A stretch of DNA of 64,000 nt from CAWBFD01 sp963788115 (GCA_963788115.1 CAWBFD010000002.1:930001-994000), one strand, 5' to 3'; shown: positions 18,847-28,099, numbered from the stretch's first letter. The notes: generated from the sequence alone by a model not told the origin. Numbers and translations: made by a program.

Positions 18847-19065
18847 GCAGCGATATTGCCAGGCGCGATTCGTCGCTGGCCACGCGGTCGGATTTGCGCC
18901 GCCCGAGACGGGGTCCGCCTACCGGAGTGGCCGGGGGCGTCCGAGAATTCCTGGACGTTGAGCCATCCATGGCTGGGCGATCCTCGCCTCTCACACCGTT
19001 CGCCCTCCAGTTCGGCCGGGTTTGCCGCGGCCCGTGATCCCTCCGGGTCGCCCGTGACCCGTACC

Positions 19066-19071
19066 TATAAT
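19066..19071 (+). promoter_or_regulatory. -10 element upstream of the BFN gene
   Basis: A perfect TATAAT, 73 nt before the GTG at 19145. No clear -35. Confidence 0.45.
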
Positions 19072-19144
19072 GGCCCGAAGGGCCTTCCGCCGGGCCGTCC
19101 ATTGACGCCAAGCAGAAGCAATCGAGCCGGAGAGCGACAAGCCA

Positions 19145-19636
19145 GTGCAGCAGATGCAGATCTACGGCGTCAGCTTCGACATGGTCGGAAAGCAGCCGAT
19201 CGTCCTGTTGAAGACCGTCGACGGCAACCGCTTCCTGCCGATCTGGATCGGACACCCCGAGGCCGCGGCCATCCTGATGAAGCTCCAGGGCGCCTCGACG
19301 CCGCGCCCAATGACGCACGACCTGCTCTCGGACCTGCTGGAGCAGCTCGACGCCAAGTGCGAGCGGGTCGCGGTCACCGAGCTGCGCGACAACACCTTCT
19401 TCGCCACGATCACGATCTCGGTCAACGGCTCCGAGATGGAGATCGACTCCCGCCCGTCCGACGCGATCGCGCTCGCGGTTCGCACCCAGGCCCCGATCTT
19501 CGCCGCCGAGGACGTGATCGAGGAGTCCTCGATCGAGTTCGAGCACGAGGTCGAGGACCAGGAAGAGGTCGTGGAGAAGTTCAAGGACTTCCTCGACCAG
19601 GTCACGCCCGAGGACTTCGCCAAGGGCGAGGAGTAG
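19145..19636 (+). CDS. Bifunctional nuclease domain (DUF151) protein
   Basis: A 163-residue protein with the BFN/DUF151 domain over about residues 1-125: the opening FDMVGKQPIVLLKTVDG, the LPIWIGHPEA block (about 31-40) and the ending SRPSDAIALAVRTQAPIF (about 101-118). The tail is very acidic. A plant BFN protein has DNase and RNase activity; the role of the bacterial domain is unsettled. GTG at 19145 is chosen because GGAGAG lies 10 nt upstream; ATG at 19154 is the alternative. Confidence 0.88.
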   Translation: MQQMQIYGVSFDMVGKQPIVLLKTVDGNRFLPIWIGHPEAAAILMKLQGASTPRPMTHDLLSDLLEQLDAKCERVAVTELRDNTFFATITISVNGSEMEIDSRPSDAIALAVRTQAPIFAAEDVIEESSIEFEHEVEDQEEVVEKFKDFLDQVTPEDFAKGEE

Positions 19637-19682
19637 GCCGCCATCGCCGCGCAGGGGGAAGCGGGTCTGCTTCCAGGCTCGG

Positions 19683-19705
19683 CACCCGTTTCCTGATCAC
19701 GGGTG
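19683..19705. terminator. Hairpin between convergent genes
   Basis: CACCCGT, 9-nt loop, ACGGGTG, in the 126-bp gap between the BFN gene and the first Vgb-like gene. A smaller stem GGAAGC/GCTTCC lies just before it (19657-19674). Either could serve both strands. Confidence 0.4.
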
Positions 19706-19762
19706 GAGACCGGCGGGGCGCTTCGGGTTGGGCGTCAGGCGACGACGAGGCGCGCCTCCTGG

Positions 19763-21829
19763 TCACGCTCCGATCGAGATCAGGACCGAGAACGGCAGCC
19801 TGATCTCGTTCTGCCCCGAGGGCGAGGGAAGGCCAAGGACCGTATTGATCACCGTGGTCAGCGCACCGCAGCCCCGGGCCTCGGGAACCTCGAATGCGTC
19901 ATCGACGAACAGCCCCGTCTGAACTCTCGTGGACGGCTCGCCGGTGCCCCGTTCGGAGAGAGCCGCATCGCCGGCGAGGAGGGGTCCGAGATCGCCCTCG
20001 TCGTCGGGCACCTGCGCGAGCTCCTGGATCACCGGCCCGATGACGCAGCCACCCTCGGTGCTGCCAGCCGGTGTCACATACAGGTCGATGGGAACGGTGA
20101 CGTCGAGCGGGATCAGGCTGTTCAACACGGGGGGACCGGCGAGTCCGACCCGGGTCACCGCCTGCTGGCCGCCGACCTCGGTGTCGAGCGGTCGTGCCTC
20201 GAGCATTGGACCGAACACCGGCGGGGTCATGGGCCCGAGGTCCGAGATGCCGGCGGTCAGCTTCAGGGTCTCGGGCGGCAGGATCTGGGTCAGGGCGTCC
20301 CCGATCTGGAAGGTGCTGCCGGTGAGGTTCACCTGCTGCTGGCAGATGAACGCACCGGCCGGGCAGCGCCCCTGCTGTCCGAACGGCGGTAGCGACTCTC
20401 CGTCGCTGGCATTCGGGTCCCCCGTGGGCGCCTTGTCCGGATCGAGTTGGCCGATCCGTCCGGTGCCCACCTCGGTGAAATAGATCTTCCCGTCATCTCC
20501 CTGGACGATGTCGAACGGCATCGACCCGAGCGTCCCCAGCGGATACTCGGTGAACTGCCCGGAGGCCGGGTCGTAGCGACCGATGTTGTCCGCGTTCGCC
20601 TCCGTGAACCACAGCGAGCCGTCGTCGGCGAAGGTGATCCCAATCGGCTTCGAGTCGGGCGTCGGTATCTCGAACTCGACGATCTGGCCCGAGCTCGGGT
20701 CGATCCGGCCGATCGTGTTGCCGTCCGGAGTTGTGAACCACAGCCTGCCGGCCCGGTCGGCGACCATGTAGCCCAGCAGCTTGTCTGGGTCGGACAACGG
20801 GAAGAGCTGGGTCTGGCCGCTGGTCGGGTCGAGCCGGCCGACCGCGGCCGGTGTGCTGGCCTTGTTCGGTTCCGGCGTCGTGAACCAGACGCCCCCGTCA
20901 CCGCCGGCGGCGACCCCATAAGGGGTGATCCCCGCCTCGGGGAAATCCGGATCGCTCAGCGGGAACGTGGTCACGACCCCGGCCGTGGTCAGGCGGATCA
21001 ACTGGCTCGATTGCGCGTTCGTTATCCACAGCGCGTCGTCCGGCCCGACCGCGATTTTCATGCCGAAGTCCGAGGGCTGGCCGATGTCGAACTCGGTCAC
21101 GTTCCCGGTTGCCGGGTCGATGCGGCGGACGAAGGGAGGGCCACCGAAGCCCATGGGCGCCACCCAGATCCCGCCTTCGCCGTCCGGGCCCGCAGCTATG
21201 TCGTTCACCGTGTGCCCATAGATGCTGCCAGCAGGTGTGCCCGCGGGCACCGGGATGTCGTACATGGAGTACTCACCCGAAGTCGTCATGCGCCCGACGC
21301 TGTTCGGGCTGGCGCCCATCTGCCCGAACCACAGCGCGCCGTCGGGCCCCACATCGATCCCCGTCGGGTGTGCGGCCGAGGTCTCGAGCTCGAACTCTGT
21401 CACCGGCTCCGCGCACACCGGGTCGTCCTCGGCGAGCAGCGCGGAGGCCTTGGCGTCCTTCTTCGGCTTGCCCTTGGCCTGAACCCGGACCCGGAGCGAG
21501 GTGCAGTCCTCGAGCGCCGCACTGCCTGCGGAGGTCAACGGCAGGTGCAGGGTGCCCTGCCGCGGGTTCTGCTTGGTCGCCTTCTGGGCGAAGTTGATCT
21601 GGCCGCCGCCCCGGGGGGTGGCCTTCGCCGTGGCCGAGAGCTTCGAGAGGCCCTTGGACTTGAACGAGACCTTGAGCTCTCCCTGGTTCAGTGCCTGGGT
21701 CTGCGATGAGGTCTCGACCTTGACCTTGAGCTTCGCTGCGCTCGCGCCGCTTGGGCCGACGAGTGCCAGCACCCCCACCGCCGCCAACACGATGAGCCCG
21801 CGCCTCCGTGAATGGCGAACCTTGTACAT
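19763..21829 (-). CDS. Secreted Vgb-like beta-propeller protein, paralogue 1
   Basis: A 688-residue secreted protein. A basic N-terminus and hydrophobic signal peptide (about 12-32, ending GASAA) precede an Ig-like or hydrophilic domain of about 120 residues. The virginiamycin-B-lyase-type propeller follows (about 155-490), with repeated blades such as PTGIDVGPDGALWFGQ, ITFADDGSLWFTE and DIVQGDDGKIYFTE. The C-terminal domain of about 200 residues is rich in Pro and contains paired Cys. The real streptogramin lyases are short cytosolic enzymes, so lyase activity here is doubtful. The ATG at 21829 follows GGAGG. It is a tandem paralogue of 22029-24137. Confidence 0.85.
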   Translation of the reverse strand: MYKVRHSRRRGLIVLAAVGVLALVGPSGASAAKLKVKVETSSQTQALNQGELKVSFKSKGLSKLSATAKATPRGGGQINFAQKATKQNPRQGTLHLPLTSAGSAALEDCTSLRVRVQAKGKPKKDAKASALLAEDDPVCAEPVTEFELETSAAHPTGIDVGPDGALWFGQMGASPNSVGRMTTSGEYSMYDIPVPAGTPAGSIYGHTVNDIAAGPDGEGGIWVAPMGFGGPPFVRRIDPATGNVTEFDIGQPSDFGMKIAVGPDDALWITNAQSSQLIRLTTAGVVTTFPLSDPDFPEAGITPYGVAAGGDGGVWFTTPEPNKASTPAAVGRLDPTSGQTQLFPLSDPDKLLGYMVADRAGRLWFTTPDGNTIGRIDPSSGQIVEFEIPTPDSKPIGITFADDGSLWFTEANADNIGRYDPASGQFTEYPLGTLGSMPFDIVQGDDGKIYFTEVGTGRIGQLDPDKAPTGDPNASDGESLPPFGQQGRCPAGAFICQQQVNLTGSTFQIGDALTQILPPETLKLTAGISDLGPMTPPVFGPMLEARPLDTEVGGQQAVTRVGLAGPPVLNSLIPLDVTVPIDLYVTPAGSTEGGCVIGPVIQELAQVPDDEGDLGPLLAGDAALSERGTGEPSTRVQTGLFVDDAFEVPEARGCGALTTVINTVLGLPSPSGQNEIRLPFSVLISIGA

Positions 21830-21874
21830 CCTCGACCTCCTCCAAGGCGCCCGACGCGCCTCACTCCTCTGGTT

Positions 21875-21902
21875 CGTTGAGACACAGGCATGTGCCTCAA
21901 CG
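21875..21902 (-). promoter_or_regulatory. Leader inverted repeat, Vgb-like gene 1
   Basis: CGTTGAG and CTCAACG flank GACACA-GGCA-TGTGCC, forming a near-perfect stem just downstream of the -10. The core is conserved before the paralogue at 24185-24213, with the 4-nt loop changed to its reverse complement. Confidence 0.55.
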
Positions 21903-21909
21903 CACGAGC

Positions 21910-21937
21910 ATCGTAAACCGAGATCCTTGCTTGTCAA
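21910..21937 (-). promoter_or_regulatory. Sigma-70-type promoter of Vgb-like gene 1
   Basis: Minus strand: TTGACA (21937-21932), 16 nt, TACGAT (21915-21910). One of the few clean -35/-10 pairs in the window. Confidence 0.6.
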
Positions 21938-21972
21938 GTCACGGATTCGAGCCGGAGCTCGGCGTCGCGACC

Positions 21973-22015
21973 CCGCCGGAGACCGAGGCTGGATGCGGAC
22001 CCCGGTCTCCGGCGG
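21973..22015 (-). terminator. Terminator of Vgb-like gene 2
   Basis: Perfect 13-bp arms (CCGCCGGAGACCG and its inverse) around a 17-nt loop, 14 nt downstream of the stop of the minus-strand gene ending at 22029. Confidence 0.65.
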
Positions 22016-22028
22016 AGAAGCGCTGCGG

Positions 22029-24137
22029 CTAGCCTCCGGCTGCCGGTCCGTAGAGGATCAGCAGCGAGAACGGCAGCCTGGTGGCGTTCTCGCCCGAGGG
22101 CGAGGGCAGACCGAGCAGGGTGTTGATGACCGTGGTCAACGCCCCACACCCCCGAGCTTCCGGGACCTCGAAGGCAGTGTCCTCGAGCGTGCCGGTCCAG
22201 ACCGCGGTCACGTGGCCGACCTCGAAGCCGGCGACCATCAAGGGGTCGTAGGCCAGGGCGGTGCCGAAGTCTCCCTCGTCATCGGCGACGCCCGCCAGCT
22301 CCTGGATCACCGGCCCGATCACGCAGCCGCCCTCGGGGTTGCCGGGCTGGCTCACGTAGAGGTCGATCGGGACATCGGTCGCGACCGGGAACAGCCCCCT
22401 GAGCACCGGTGGACCGGAGAGCCCGATCCTGGTCACCGCCTGCTGACCGCCGACCTCGACGTCGAGGGGCGTCGACTCGAGCATCGGGCCGAACGCCGGT
22501 GGCGCCAGGATGTTCGCGGAAGCCAGGTCGACGCCCGCGGTCAGCTTCAGCGTCTCCGGCGGCAGCTCCTGGGTCAGGGCGTCCCCGATCTGGAAGGTGC
22601 TGCCGGTGAGATTCACCTGCTGCTGGCAGAGGAAGAACGTCGGGACGTTGCAGCGACCGGTATCACCGAACGGGGGGTTCGAGGAATCGTCGCTTACGTT
22701 CGGCGGACCGGTCGGCGCCTTGTCCGGATCGAGCTGTCCGATCCTTCCAGTGCCGGCCTGGGTGAAGTAGATCAGCCCGTCGTCCCCCTGGACGATGTCG
22801 AACGGCATCGATCCCTGGGTCTCCAGCGGATACTCCGTGAAGAGCCCGGATGCCGGGTCGTAACGGCCGATGTTGTCCGGGTTCTGCTCCGTGAACCACA
22901 GCGATCCATCGTCGGCGAAGGTGATCCCCGCCGGGCGCGAGTCCTCGGTTGGGATCGCGAACTCGACGATCTGAGGGTTGGGTGCGTCGGGGTCGATGCG
23001 CCCGATCGAGTTGCCGGTCGCGTTGACGAACCAGAGCCGCCCGGCGACGTCGGCGGTCATGAGACCGAGCCTGTCGGTCGGTTCGTCGAGCGGGAACAGG
23101 TTCGTCTCCTCCGTGCTCGGATCGAAGCGGCCGATCGCCGCGTCCCCGTCGAAGTACGGGCTGGTCGTGAACCAGATCGCACCGTCGCTGCCGGCAGCGA
23201 CGGAGTAGGGATTGATCGCGATCCCCGGGAAGTCCGGGTCGGCGAGCGGGAACGACGTGACGTCACCGTCCGTGGTCACGCGAACCAACGCATCGACGGC
23301 GCTCACCCACAGGGCCCCGTCCCCGCCGACCGTGATCTTGGCGCCGGCGCTGTTGTTGTAGGCGACACCGCCAAGATCGATCTCCGCCGTGACCTCGCCC
23401 GTCGCCGGGTCGATCTGGCGGACCCTCGTGAGGTCTCCCCCGAACCCCAACTCCCCCTTCATGGGCGTGACCCAGAGCTGGTTGTCGGGGCCAGTGACCA
23501 CGTCGTTGATCCCGTGTCCATGGGACTGATCCGGAGGCGTGCCCTCTGGGACCGGAATGTGGAAGTTCGAGTACTCGCCGTCGGTGGTCATCCGTCCGAG
23601 CGAATTCGCGCCCGCGCCGCTATGGGCAAACCAGAGCGCCCCGTCGGGGCCAACGTCGATCCCGGTCGGGTAGGAGGCCGAGGTCTCTGTTGCGAACTCC
23701 TTCACCGGCTCCGCGCACACGGGGTCGTCCTCGGAGAGCATCGCTGAGGCCTTGGCCGACTTCTTCGGCTTGCCCTTGGCCTGAACCCGGACCCGGAGCG
23801 AGGCGCAGTCCTCCAAGGCGGCCTCACCGGCGTTGGTCAGCGGCAGGCTGAGGGTGCCGTTGGCGGCGGACTTCTGCGCCTTCGAGGCGAAGTTCACCTG
23901 GGAGCCCCCCGAGGGGGTGGCCTTGGCCGTGGCCGAGACCTGGTCGAGGCCCTTGGACTTATAGGAGACCTTGAGCGCCCCCTGGTTCAGGGCCTGGGTC
24001 TGCGATTTGGTCTCGACCTTGACCGTGAGCTTCTTCTGCTGCGCGCTGGCGCCGCTTGGGACCACGAGCAGAGCAAGTGCCCCGACGGCCGCGAGCGCGA
24101 TCAGTGCGTTCCCCCGTGAACGCCGAACGGTGTGCAT
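22029..24137 (-). CDS. Secreted Vgb-like beta-propeller protein, paralogue 2
   Basis: A 702-residue secreted protein with the same architecture as its downstream neighbour: signal peptide (about 10-33, ending GASAQ), hydrophilic N-terminal domain with the shared phrase SQTQALNQGALKVSYKSKG, Vgb-type propeller with blades such as TGIDVGPDGALWFAHSG and ITFADDGSLWFTEQN, and a Pro/Cys C-terminal domain. The two proteins are similar over their full length, so they arose by tandem duplication. AGGAGG is 6 nt before the ATG at 24137; an ATG at 24143 is too close to it. Probably extracellular or wall-associated, with ligand or enzyme role unknown. Confidence 0.85.
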   Translation of the reverse strand: MHTVRRSRGNALIALAAVGALALLVVPSGASAQQKKLTVKVETKSQTQALNQGALKVSYKSKGLDQVSATAKATPSGGSQVNFASKAQKSAANGTLSLPLTNAGEAALEDCASLRVRVQAKGKPKKSAKASAMLSEDDPVCAEPVKEFATETSASYPTGIDVGPDGALWFAHSGAGANSLGRMTTDGEYSNFHIPVPEGTPPDQSHGHGINDVVTGPDNQLWVTPMKGELGFGGDLTRVRQIDPATGEVTAEIDLGGVAYNNSAGAKITVGGDGALWVSAVDALVRVTTDGDVTSFPLADPDFPGIAINPYSVAAGSDGAIWFTTSPYFDGDAAIGRFDPSTEETNLFPLDEPTDRLGLMTADVAGRLWFVNATGNSIGRIDPDAPNPQIVEFAIPTEDSRPAGITFADDGSLWFTEQNPDNIGRYDPASGLFTEYPLETQGSMPFDIVQGDDGLIYFTQAGTGRIGQLDPDKAPTGPPNVSDDSSNPPFGDTGRCNVPTFFLCQQQVNLTGSTFQIGDALTQELPPETLKLTAGVDLASANILAPPAFGPMLESTPLDVEVGGQQAVTRIGLSGPPVLRGLFPVATDVPIDLYVSQPGNPEGGCVIGPVIQELAGVADDEGDFGTALAYDPLMVAGFEVGHVTAVWTGTLEDTAFEVPEARGCGALTTVINTLLGLPSPSGENATRLPFSLLILYGPAAGG

Positions 24138-24184
24138 CCTCATCCTCCTCCCGGGGCGCGCCACCGCGCCCCTTCCTCACAGTG

Positions 24185-24213
24185 GCGTCAGACACATGCC
24201 TGTGCCTAAACGC
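24185..24213 (-). promoter_or_regulatory. Leader inverted repeat, Vgb-like gene 2
   Basis: GCGTCAG and CTAAACGC flank ACACA-TGCC-TGTGC. It matches the repeat before paralogue 1 in sequence and in position just downstream of the -10. Confidence 0.55.
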
Positions 24214-24220
24214 ATCCGCG

Positions 24221-24250
24221 AATATAAACGAGACGATTCACGGTTGTCAA
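24221..24250 (-). promoter_or_regulatory. Sigma-70-type promoter of Vgb-like gene 2
   Basis: Minus strand: TTGACA (24250-24245), 18 nt, TATATT (24226-24221). Confidence 0.6.
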
Positions 24251-24365
24251 GGGCCCGCATGCACCAGGGGTCGTATCGGGGACGATGGGGGCAATCCCCA
24301 ATGGACGACGGGCCACTTCGCTGGCACCCTGGGGTCATCCAACCTGAACTCGATGGAGGACCTCG

Positions 24366-25611
24366 GTGAACGACCAAGACCGGACTCACGACACGCCCGA
24401 CGAGGGCCGGCAGCCCGACGAGGCGCCGACCGAGCGGCTCCCGGAGCGCACCGGAGAGACCCCTGGCGGGGAGGAGTCGGACGGCTGCCGCCGGCCAGAC
24501 GGACGACGGCCCCCGCCGGCTGTTGCGCTCGCGATCGGACCGCATGATCGCCGGCGTCGCCGGCGGCCTCGGACGCTACTTCGGCATCGACCCGGTGATC
24601 TTCCGGATCGGCTTCGCCGTGTCCGTCTTCTTCGGCGGCCTCGGCCTGCTGGCCTACATCGCCCTCGCCATCTTCGTTCCGACGGGCGAGGGCGAGGAGG
24701 TCGAGCAGGCGCCGTATGAGCGTTCGCGCCTGCTGGGTGTGATCGTCGGAGTGGCGCTGGTCCTGGCGTTGATCCCCGCGATCGGCTTCGGCTTCTGGTG
24801 GGGCGGCGACTGGGGCTGGGGTCCGTGGGGCCTGCTCTGGCTGGTGATTCCGCTCGCGATCGGGGTCGGCGCATACGCCGTGCTTCGGGACCGCCGCGAG
24901 CGCGGAGAATCATTCACGATCGGCCGGGTGCTGGCCGTGATCGTGCTGGTGGCCGTCGCCATCTTCGTCTTCTGCTGCCTAGCCCTTGCCGGCGCGTTCG
25001 CCTCGGCCACCGGCAACGGCGTCGTGGTCGCGGCCGTGGTCGTGGTGATCGGACTGCTGCTGATCGCGTCGGCGTTCGCGCGCGGCGCGCGATGGCTGAT
25101 CGTTCCGGCCGCTGCGCTTGCCACCGGGGTCGGAGTGGCCGCGGCGGCCGATCTCGATTTCCCGGGCGGCATCGGCGAGGAGACGCACCGCCCCCTTACG
25201 GTCGCGTCGCTGCCTGCGGATGGCTACGAGCTCGGCATCGGGCGCCTCGAGGTGGACCTGCGCGAGCTCGCATGGGGCCCCGACCAGGTGGTCCCACTGG
25301 ACGTGGACGCCGGGCTCGGCCAGATCGACGTCGTCGTCCCCGAGCGCGTCTGCGTCGAGGCCGATCTGCACGCCGGGGCCGGCGACCTGATGGTCGCGGG
25401 CGAACGCAACGACGGGATCGACGTCGACAACAGCCAGAACGCGGGCATCTCCGCCACCCCCCGCCTCGAGCTCATGGGCGAGGTCGACGCGGGCGAGATT
25501 CGCGTGCTCAACGACGACGACGCCGACGTCGACGAGCGTGGCCCGCGCTTCACGGGCGACGAGGACCGCCAGGCGATGAGGGCCGCCTCCGAGCGGGCCT
25601 GCGCGAGCTGA
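24366..25611 (+). CDS. PspC-domain membrane protein, interrupted by one extra base
   Basis: A PspC-family membrane protein. The GTG at 24366 has GGAGG 6 nt upstream and opens an acidic N-terminus (VNDQDRTHDTPDEG...). The frame then shifts: removing one G at about 24484 joins it to the PspC domain, MIAGVAGGLGRYFGIDP and IFRIGFAVSVFFGGLGLLAY. Several TM segments and a C-terminal DUF4097-like beta region with LEVDLRELAWGPDQV follow. The downstream frame alone has only a TTG at 24523 without SD. PspC proteins take part in envelope-stress sensing. The stop overlaps the ATG of the next gene (TGATG). Confidence 0.75.
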
Positions 25612-25796
25612 TGAGCCCGTCGGTCCGGGATCCGGTGTCGCTTGTCAGCGGCATCGCGGTGACCGCGCTGGGCGTCCTGCTGGTCCTCGACCAGGCCGAC
25701 GCGATCGAGCTCACCTTCGGTTGGCTCGGGGCCGCCCTGGCGGCCGTGCTCGGCGTCATCCTGGTGATCAGCGGGCTCTCCCAGGGCGAGAGCTAG
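25611..25796 (+). CDS. Small two-TM membrane protein
   Basis: A 61-residue protein beginning MSPSVRDPVSLVSGIAVTAL, with two predicted membrane helices (about 8-27 and 36-56) and a short tail ending SQGES. It starts inside the stop codon of the PspC gene (TGATG) and precedes the PspC-kinase, so it belongs to this envelope-stress-like operon. Similar short proteins with an LLVLDQ-type loop occur next to PspC genes in actinobacteria. Function unknown. Confidence 0.7.
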   Translation: MSPSVRDPVSLVSGIAVTALGVLLVLDQADAIELTFGWLGAALAAVLGVILVISGLSQGES

Positions 25797-25825
25797 GTCC
25801 GTAGCGTCACCATTCCCTCGACCGG

Positions 25826-27076
25826 ATGAGCACCGTCGCCCCCGCAGCGGAACTACGGCGCGATCGCGAGCACGCGATCGTCGCCGGCGTGCTCGCGGGG
25901 GTCGCTCGGCGCATCGGAATGGACCCGGTGATCGTGCGCGTGGTCTTCGTCGTGGTCACCGTGGCCACGGGAGGGTTGGCGATCCTCGGCTATGCGCTCG
26001 CCTGGGCGCTGATGCCCACCGGCGATGTGCCCCGGGCACCCGTCGCCGCGGGCGCCGCTCGTCGGAGCGTGCCCAAGCTTCCCGGGAACTGGCGGGTGGC
26101 GCTGGGCGTCGGCCTGCTCACCCTTGGGGCGCTGCTCGCCTTTCGCGAGCTGGGGATCTGGTGGAGCGACGCGCTCACCTGGCCCCTGGTCCTTGCCGCC
26201 GCGGGGGCGGCGCTCCTCTGGCGTCAGTCACGCCAGGGCGCGGAGGAGGACCTCGCCGCCGCGACCGCCCCGGCGGCGGGGCGCGAGCGCGCGCAGGCCG
26301 AGTCGCACACCGCCGGCCTCTATCGCGGTGGGTTCGGGATCGCCCTCGTGGTCGGCGCCGCCCTTCTGTTCCTCTCCGCTAACAACGCCCTGGGCGCGGC
26401 CCGCGACGCAGCGCTGACAGTGGTGGTGGTCGTGGTCGCCCTCGGCCTGATCCTCGCCCCGTTTCTTTGGAGGCTGGGGCGGAACCTCGCCGACGAGCGG
26501 GCTCAGCGGATCCGTTCCCAGGAGCGGGCGGAGATGGCGTCCCACCTCCACGATTCCGTCCTCCAGACGCTCACCCTCATGCAGAAGCGCGCCGACGATC
26601 CACGCGAGGTTGCAACGCTTGCCCGCCGTCAGGAGCGCGAGCTGCGCTCATGGCTGTTCGGCACCGGCGCGCGCGCCGCCGATGCCAGCTTCTCCTCCGC
26701 GCTCGAGACCGCCGCGGTCGAGGTCGAGGACGCGCACGGGGTGCCGGTCGAGGTCGTGGCGGTGGGCGACTGCCCCCTCGACGAGCGCGCGGAGGCGGTA
26801 ATCGGCGCCGCGCGCGAGGCGCTCACCAACTCCGCCAAGTTCGCTCCCGACGCCGGGGCGGTATCGGTCTACGCCGAGGTGGAGAACGGTCGCATCCAGG
26901 TGTTCGTCCACGATCGTGGCCCGGGGTTCGAGCTCGCCGCCGTCCCGGCGGACCGTCGCGGCGTCCGGGATTCGATCGTCGCCAGGATGGAGCGCAACGG
27001 CGGCCACGCGGAGATCCGCTCGGCGCCGGGTGAGGGAACGGAGGTCGAGCTGGTGATGGATCGGAGGGAGGGATGA
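25826..27076 (+). CDS. PspC-domain sensor histidine kinase
   Basis: A 416-residue membrane kinase. An N-terminal PspC domain (about 12-65, IVAGVLAGVARRIGMDP) is followed by further TM helices (about 90-110, 118-132, 168-185 and 195-215). The NarL-type dimerisation/phosphoacceptor helix comes next, with His242 in SHLHDSVLQTL, and then a HATPase domain whose N box is AREALTNSAKFAP and G box near DRGPGFEL. The stop overlaps the response-regulator start by 4 nt (ATGA). PspC-kinase fusions with a LuxR-type partner are known in actinobacteria as envelope-stress two-component systems. Confidence 0.92.
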   Translation: MSTVAPAAELRRDREHAIVAGVLAGVARRIGMDPVIVRVVFVVVTVATGGLAILGYALAWALMPTGDVPRAPVAAGAARRSVPKLPGNWRVALGVGLLTLGALLAFRELGIWWSDALTWPLVLAAAGAALLWRQSRQGAEEDLAAATAPAAGRERAQAESHTAGLYRGGFGIALVVGAALLFLSANNALGAARDAALTVVVVVVALGLILAPFLWRLGRNLADERAQRIRSQERAEMASHLHDSVLQTLTLMQKRADDPREVATLARRQERELRSWLFGTGARAADASFSSALETAAVEVEDAHGVPVEVVAVGDCPLDERAEAVIGAAREALTNSAKFAPDAGAVSVYAEVENGRIQVFVHDRGPGFELAAVPADRRGVRDSIVARMERNGGHAEIRSAPGEGTEVELVMDRREG

Positions 27077-27726
27077 CCCCGGCCGCGATGCCGACGGTCG
27101 TCATCGTCGACGATCACGAGCTGTTCCGGGCGGGGGTGCGCGCCGAGCTCGAGGGGCTGGTCGACGTGCGCGCCGATGCCGGCTCGGTCGAGGAGGCGGT
27201 GCGGGCGATCGATGCGGAGAAGCCGGACGTCGTCCTGCTCGACGTTCACATGCCGGGCGGTGGCGGAATCGAGGTGATCCGCCAGATTTCGAACACGAGG
27301 CCGGCGCAGCGGTTCCTTGCGCTCTCGGTCTCCGACGCTCCGGAGGACGTGATCGCGGTGGTCCGCGCGGGGGCCCGCGGGTACGTGACCAAGACGATCT
27401 CGGGCCCGGACCTGGCCGACGCGGTGCGGCGCGTGAGCGAGGGCGACGCGGTGTTCTCGCCGCGGCTTGCCGGGTTCGTCCTCGACGCATTCGGGTCCGA
27501 GATGGACGAGGCCGAGGTCGACCCCGAGCTCGATCAGCTGACGATGCGCGAGCGGGAGGTCATGCGCCACATCGCCCGCGGCTACCTCTACAAGGAGATC
27601 GCCCTCCAGCTCGGGATCTCGGTGAAGACGGTGGAGGCCCACGTGAGCACGGTGCTTCGCAAGCTGCAGCTCTCCAACCGGCACGAGCTCAGTCGCTGGG
27701 CGGCGGAGCGGCGGCTGGTGGACTGA
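27073..27726 (+). CDS. NarL/LuxR-family response regulator
   Basis: A 217-residue regulator. The receiver domain has the acidic pair Asp13/Asp14 (IVDDHELFRAG) and phosphoacceptor Asp57 (VVLLDVHMPG). The C-terminal LuxR-type HTH (about 156-205) contains LTMREREVMRHIARG and VKTVEAHVSTVLRKLQL. It is coupled to the preceding PspC-kinase by an ATGA overlap, so the two form a cognate pair. Likely targets are the PspC genes upstream, which is inference. Confidence 0.94.
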   Translation: MTPAAMPTVVIVDDHELFRAGVRAELEGLVDVRADAGSVEEAVRAIDAEKPDVVLLDVHMPGGGGIEVIRQISNTRPAQRFLALSVSDAPEDVIAVVRAGARGYVTKTISGPDLADAVRRVSEGDAVFSPRLAGFVLDAFGSEMDEAEVDPELDQLTMREREVMRHIARGYLYKEIALQLGISVKTVEAHVSTVLRKLQLSNRHELSRWAAERRLVD

Positions 27727-27784
27727 ATCGGGCCCGGCGGCGCGTTACGCTCGCTGCAGACGGCGAGACGAGGAGGTGCGGCCG

Positions 27785-28096
27785 ATGTACGCGAGGGTGT
27801 CAAGCTACGAGGGAGGGGCGCCGGAGAATCTCGAGGAGAGCGTCCGCCGCGGGCGCGAGGACGTGGTCCCGGCCGCGCGCGAGCTCGAGGGCTTCACGGG
27901 AGCGATCGCGTTGCTCGACCGGCGAAGCGGTCGCCACATGGTGATCTCCCTCTGGGAGACGGAGGATGCGATGCAGGCCAGCGAGGAGCCTGCGAGGGAG
28001 CTTCGCCAGCGCCAGCTGACCGAGGGTGAGCAGGTGGCCTCGGTCGATCGCTTCGAGGTTGCGATGCTGGAGCTCGTGGACTCCGCGCGGGCGTAG
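27785..28096 (+). CDS. Dimeric alpha/beta-barrel (ABM-like) protein
   Basis: A 103-residue protein with the pattern of antibiotic-biosynthesis-monooxygenase-like ferredoxin folds: an opening strand (MYARVSSYEGG), a helix, then FTGAIALLDRRSGRHMVISLWETEDAMQASE in pieces at about 40-70. No catalytic residues are obvious, and function is unknown. AGGAGG lies 8 nt before the ATG at 27785; a GTG at 27776 is an alternative. TACGCT at 27746-27751 may be the -10. It converges on ddl with only 3 nt between stop codons. Confidence 0.75.
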   Translation: MYARVSSYEGGAPENLEESVRRGREDVVPAARELEGFTGAIALLDRRSGRHMVISLWETEDAMQASEEPARELRQRQLTEGEQVASVDRFEVAMLELVDSARA

Positions 28097-28099
28097 CGC

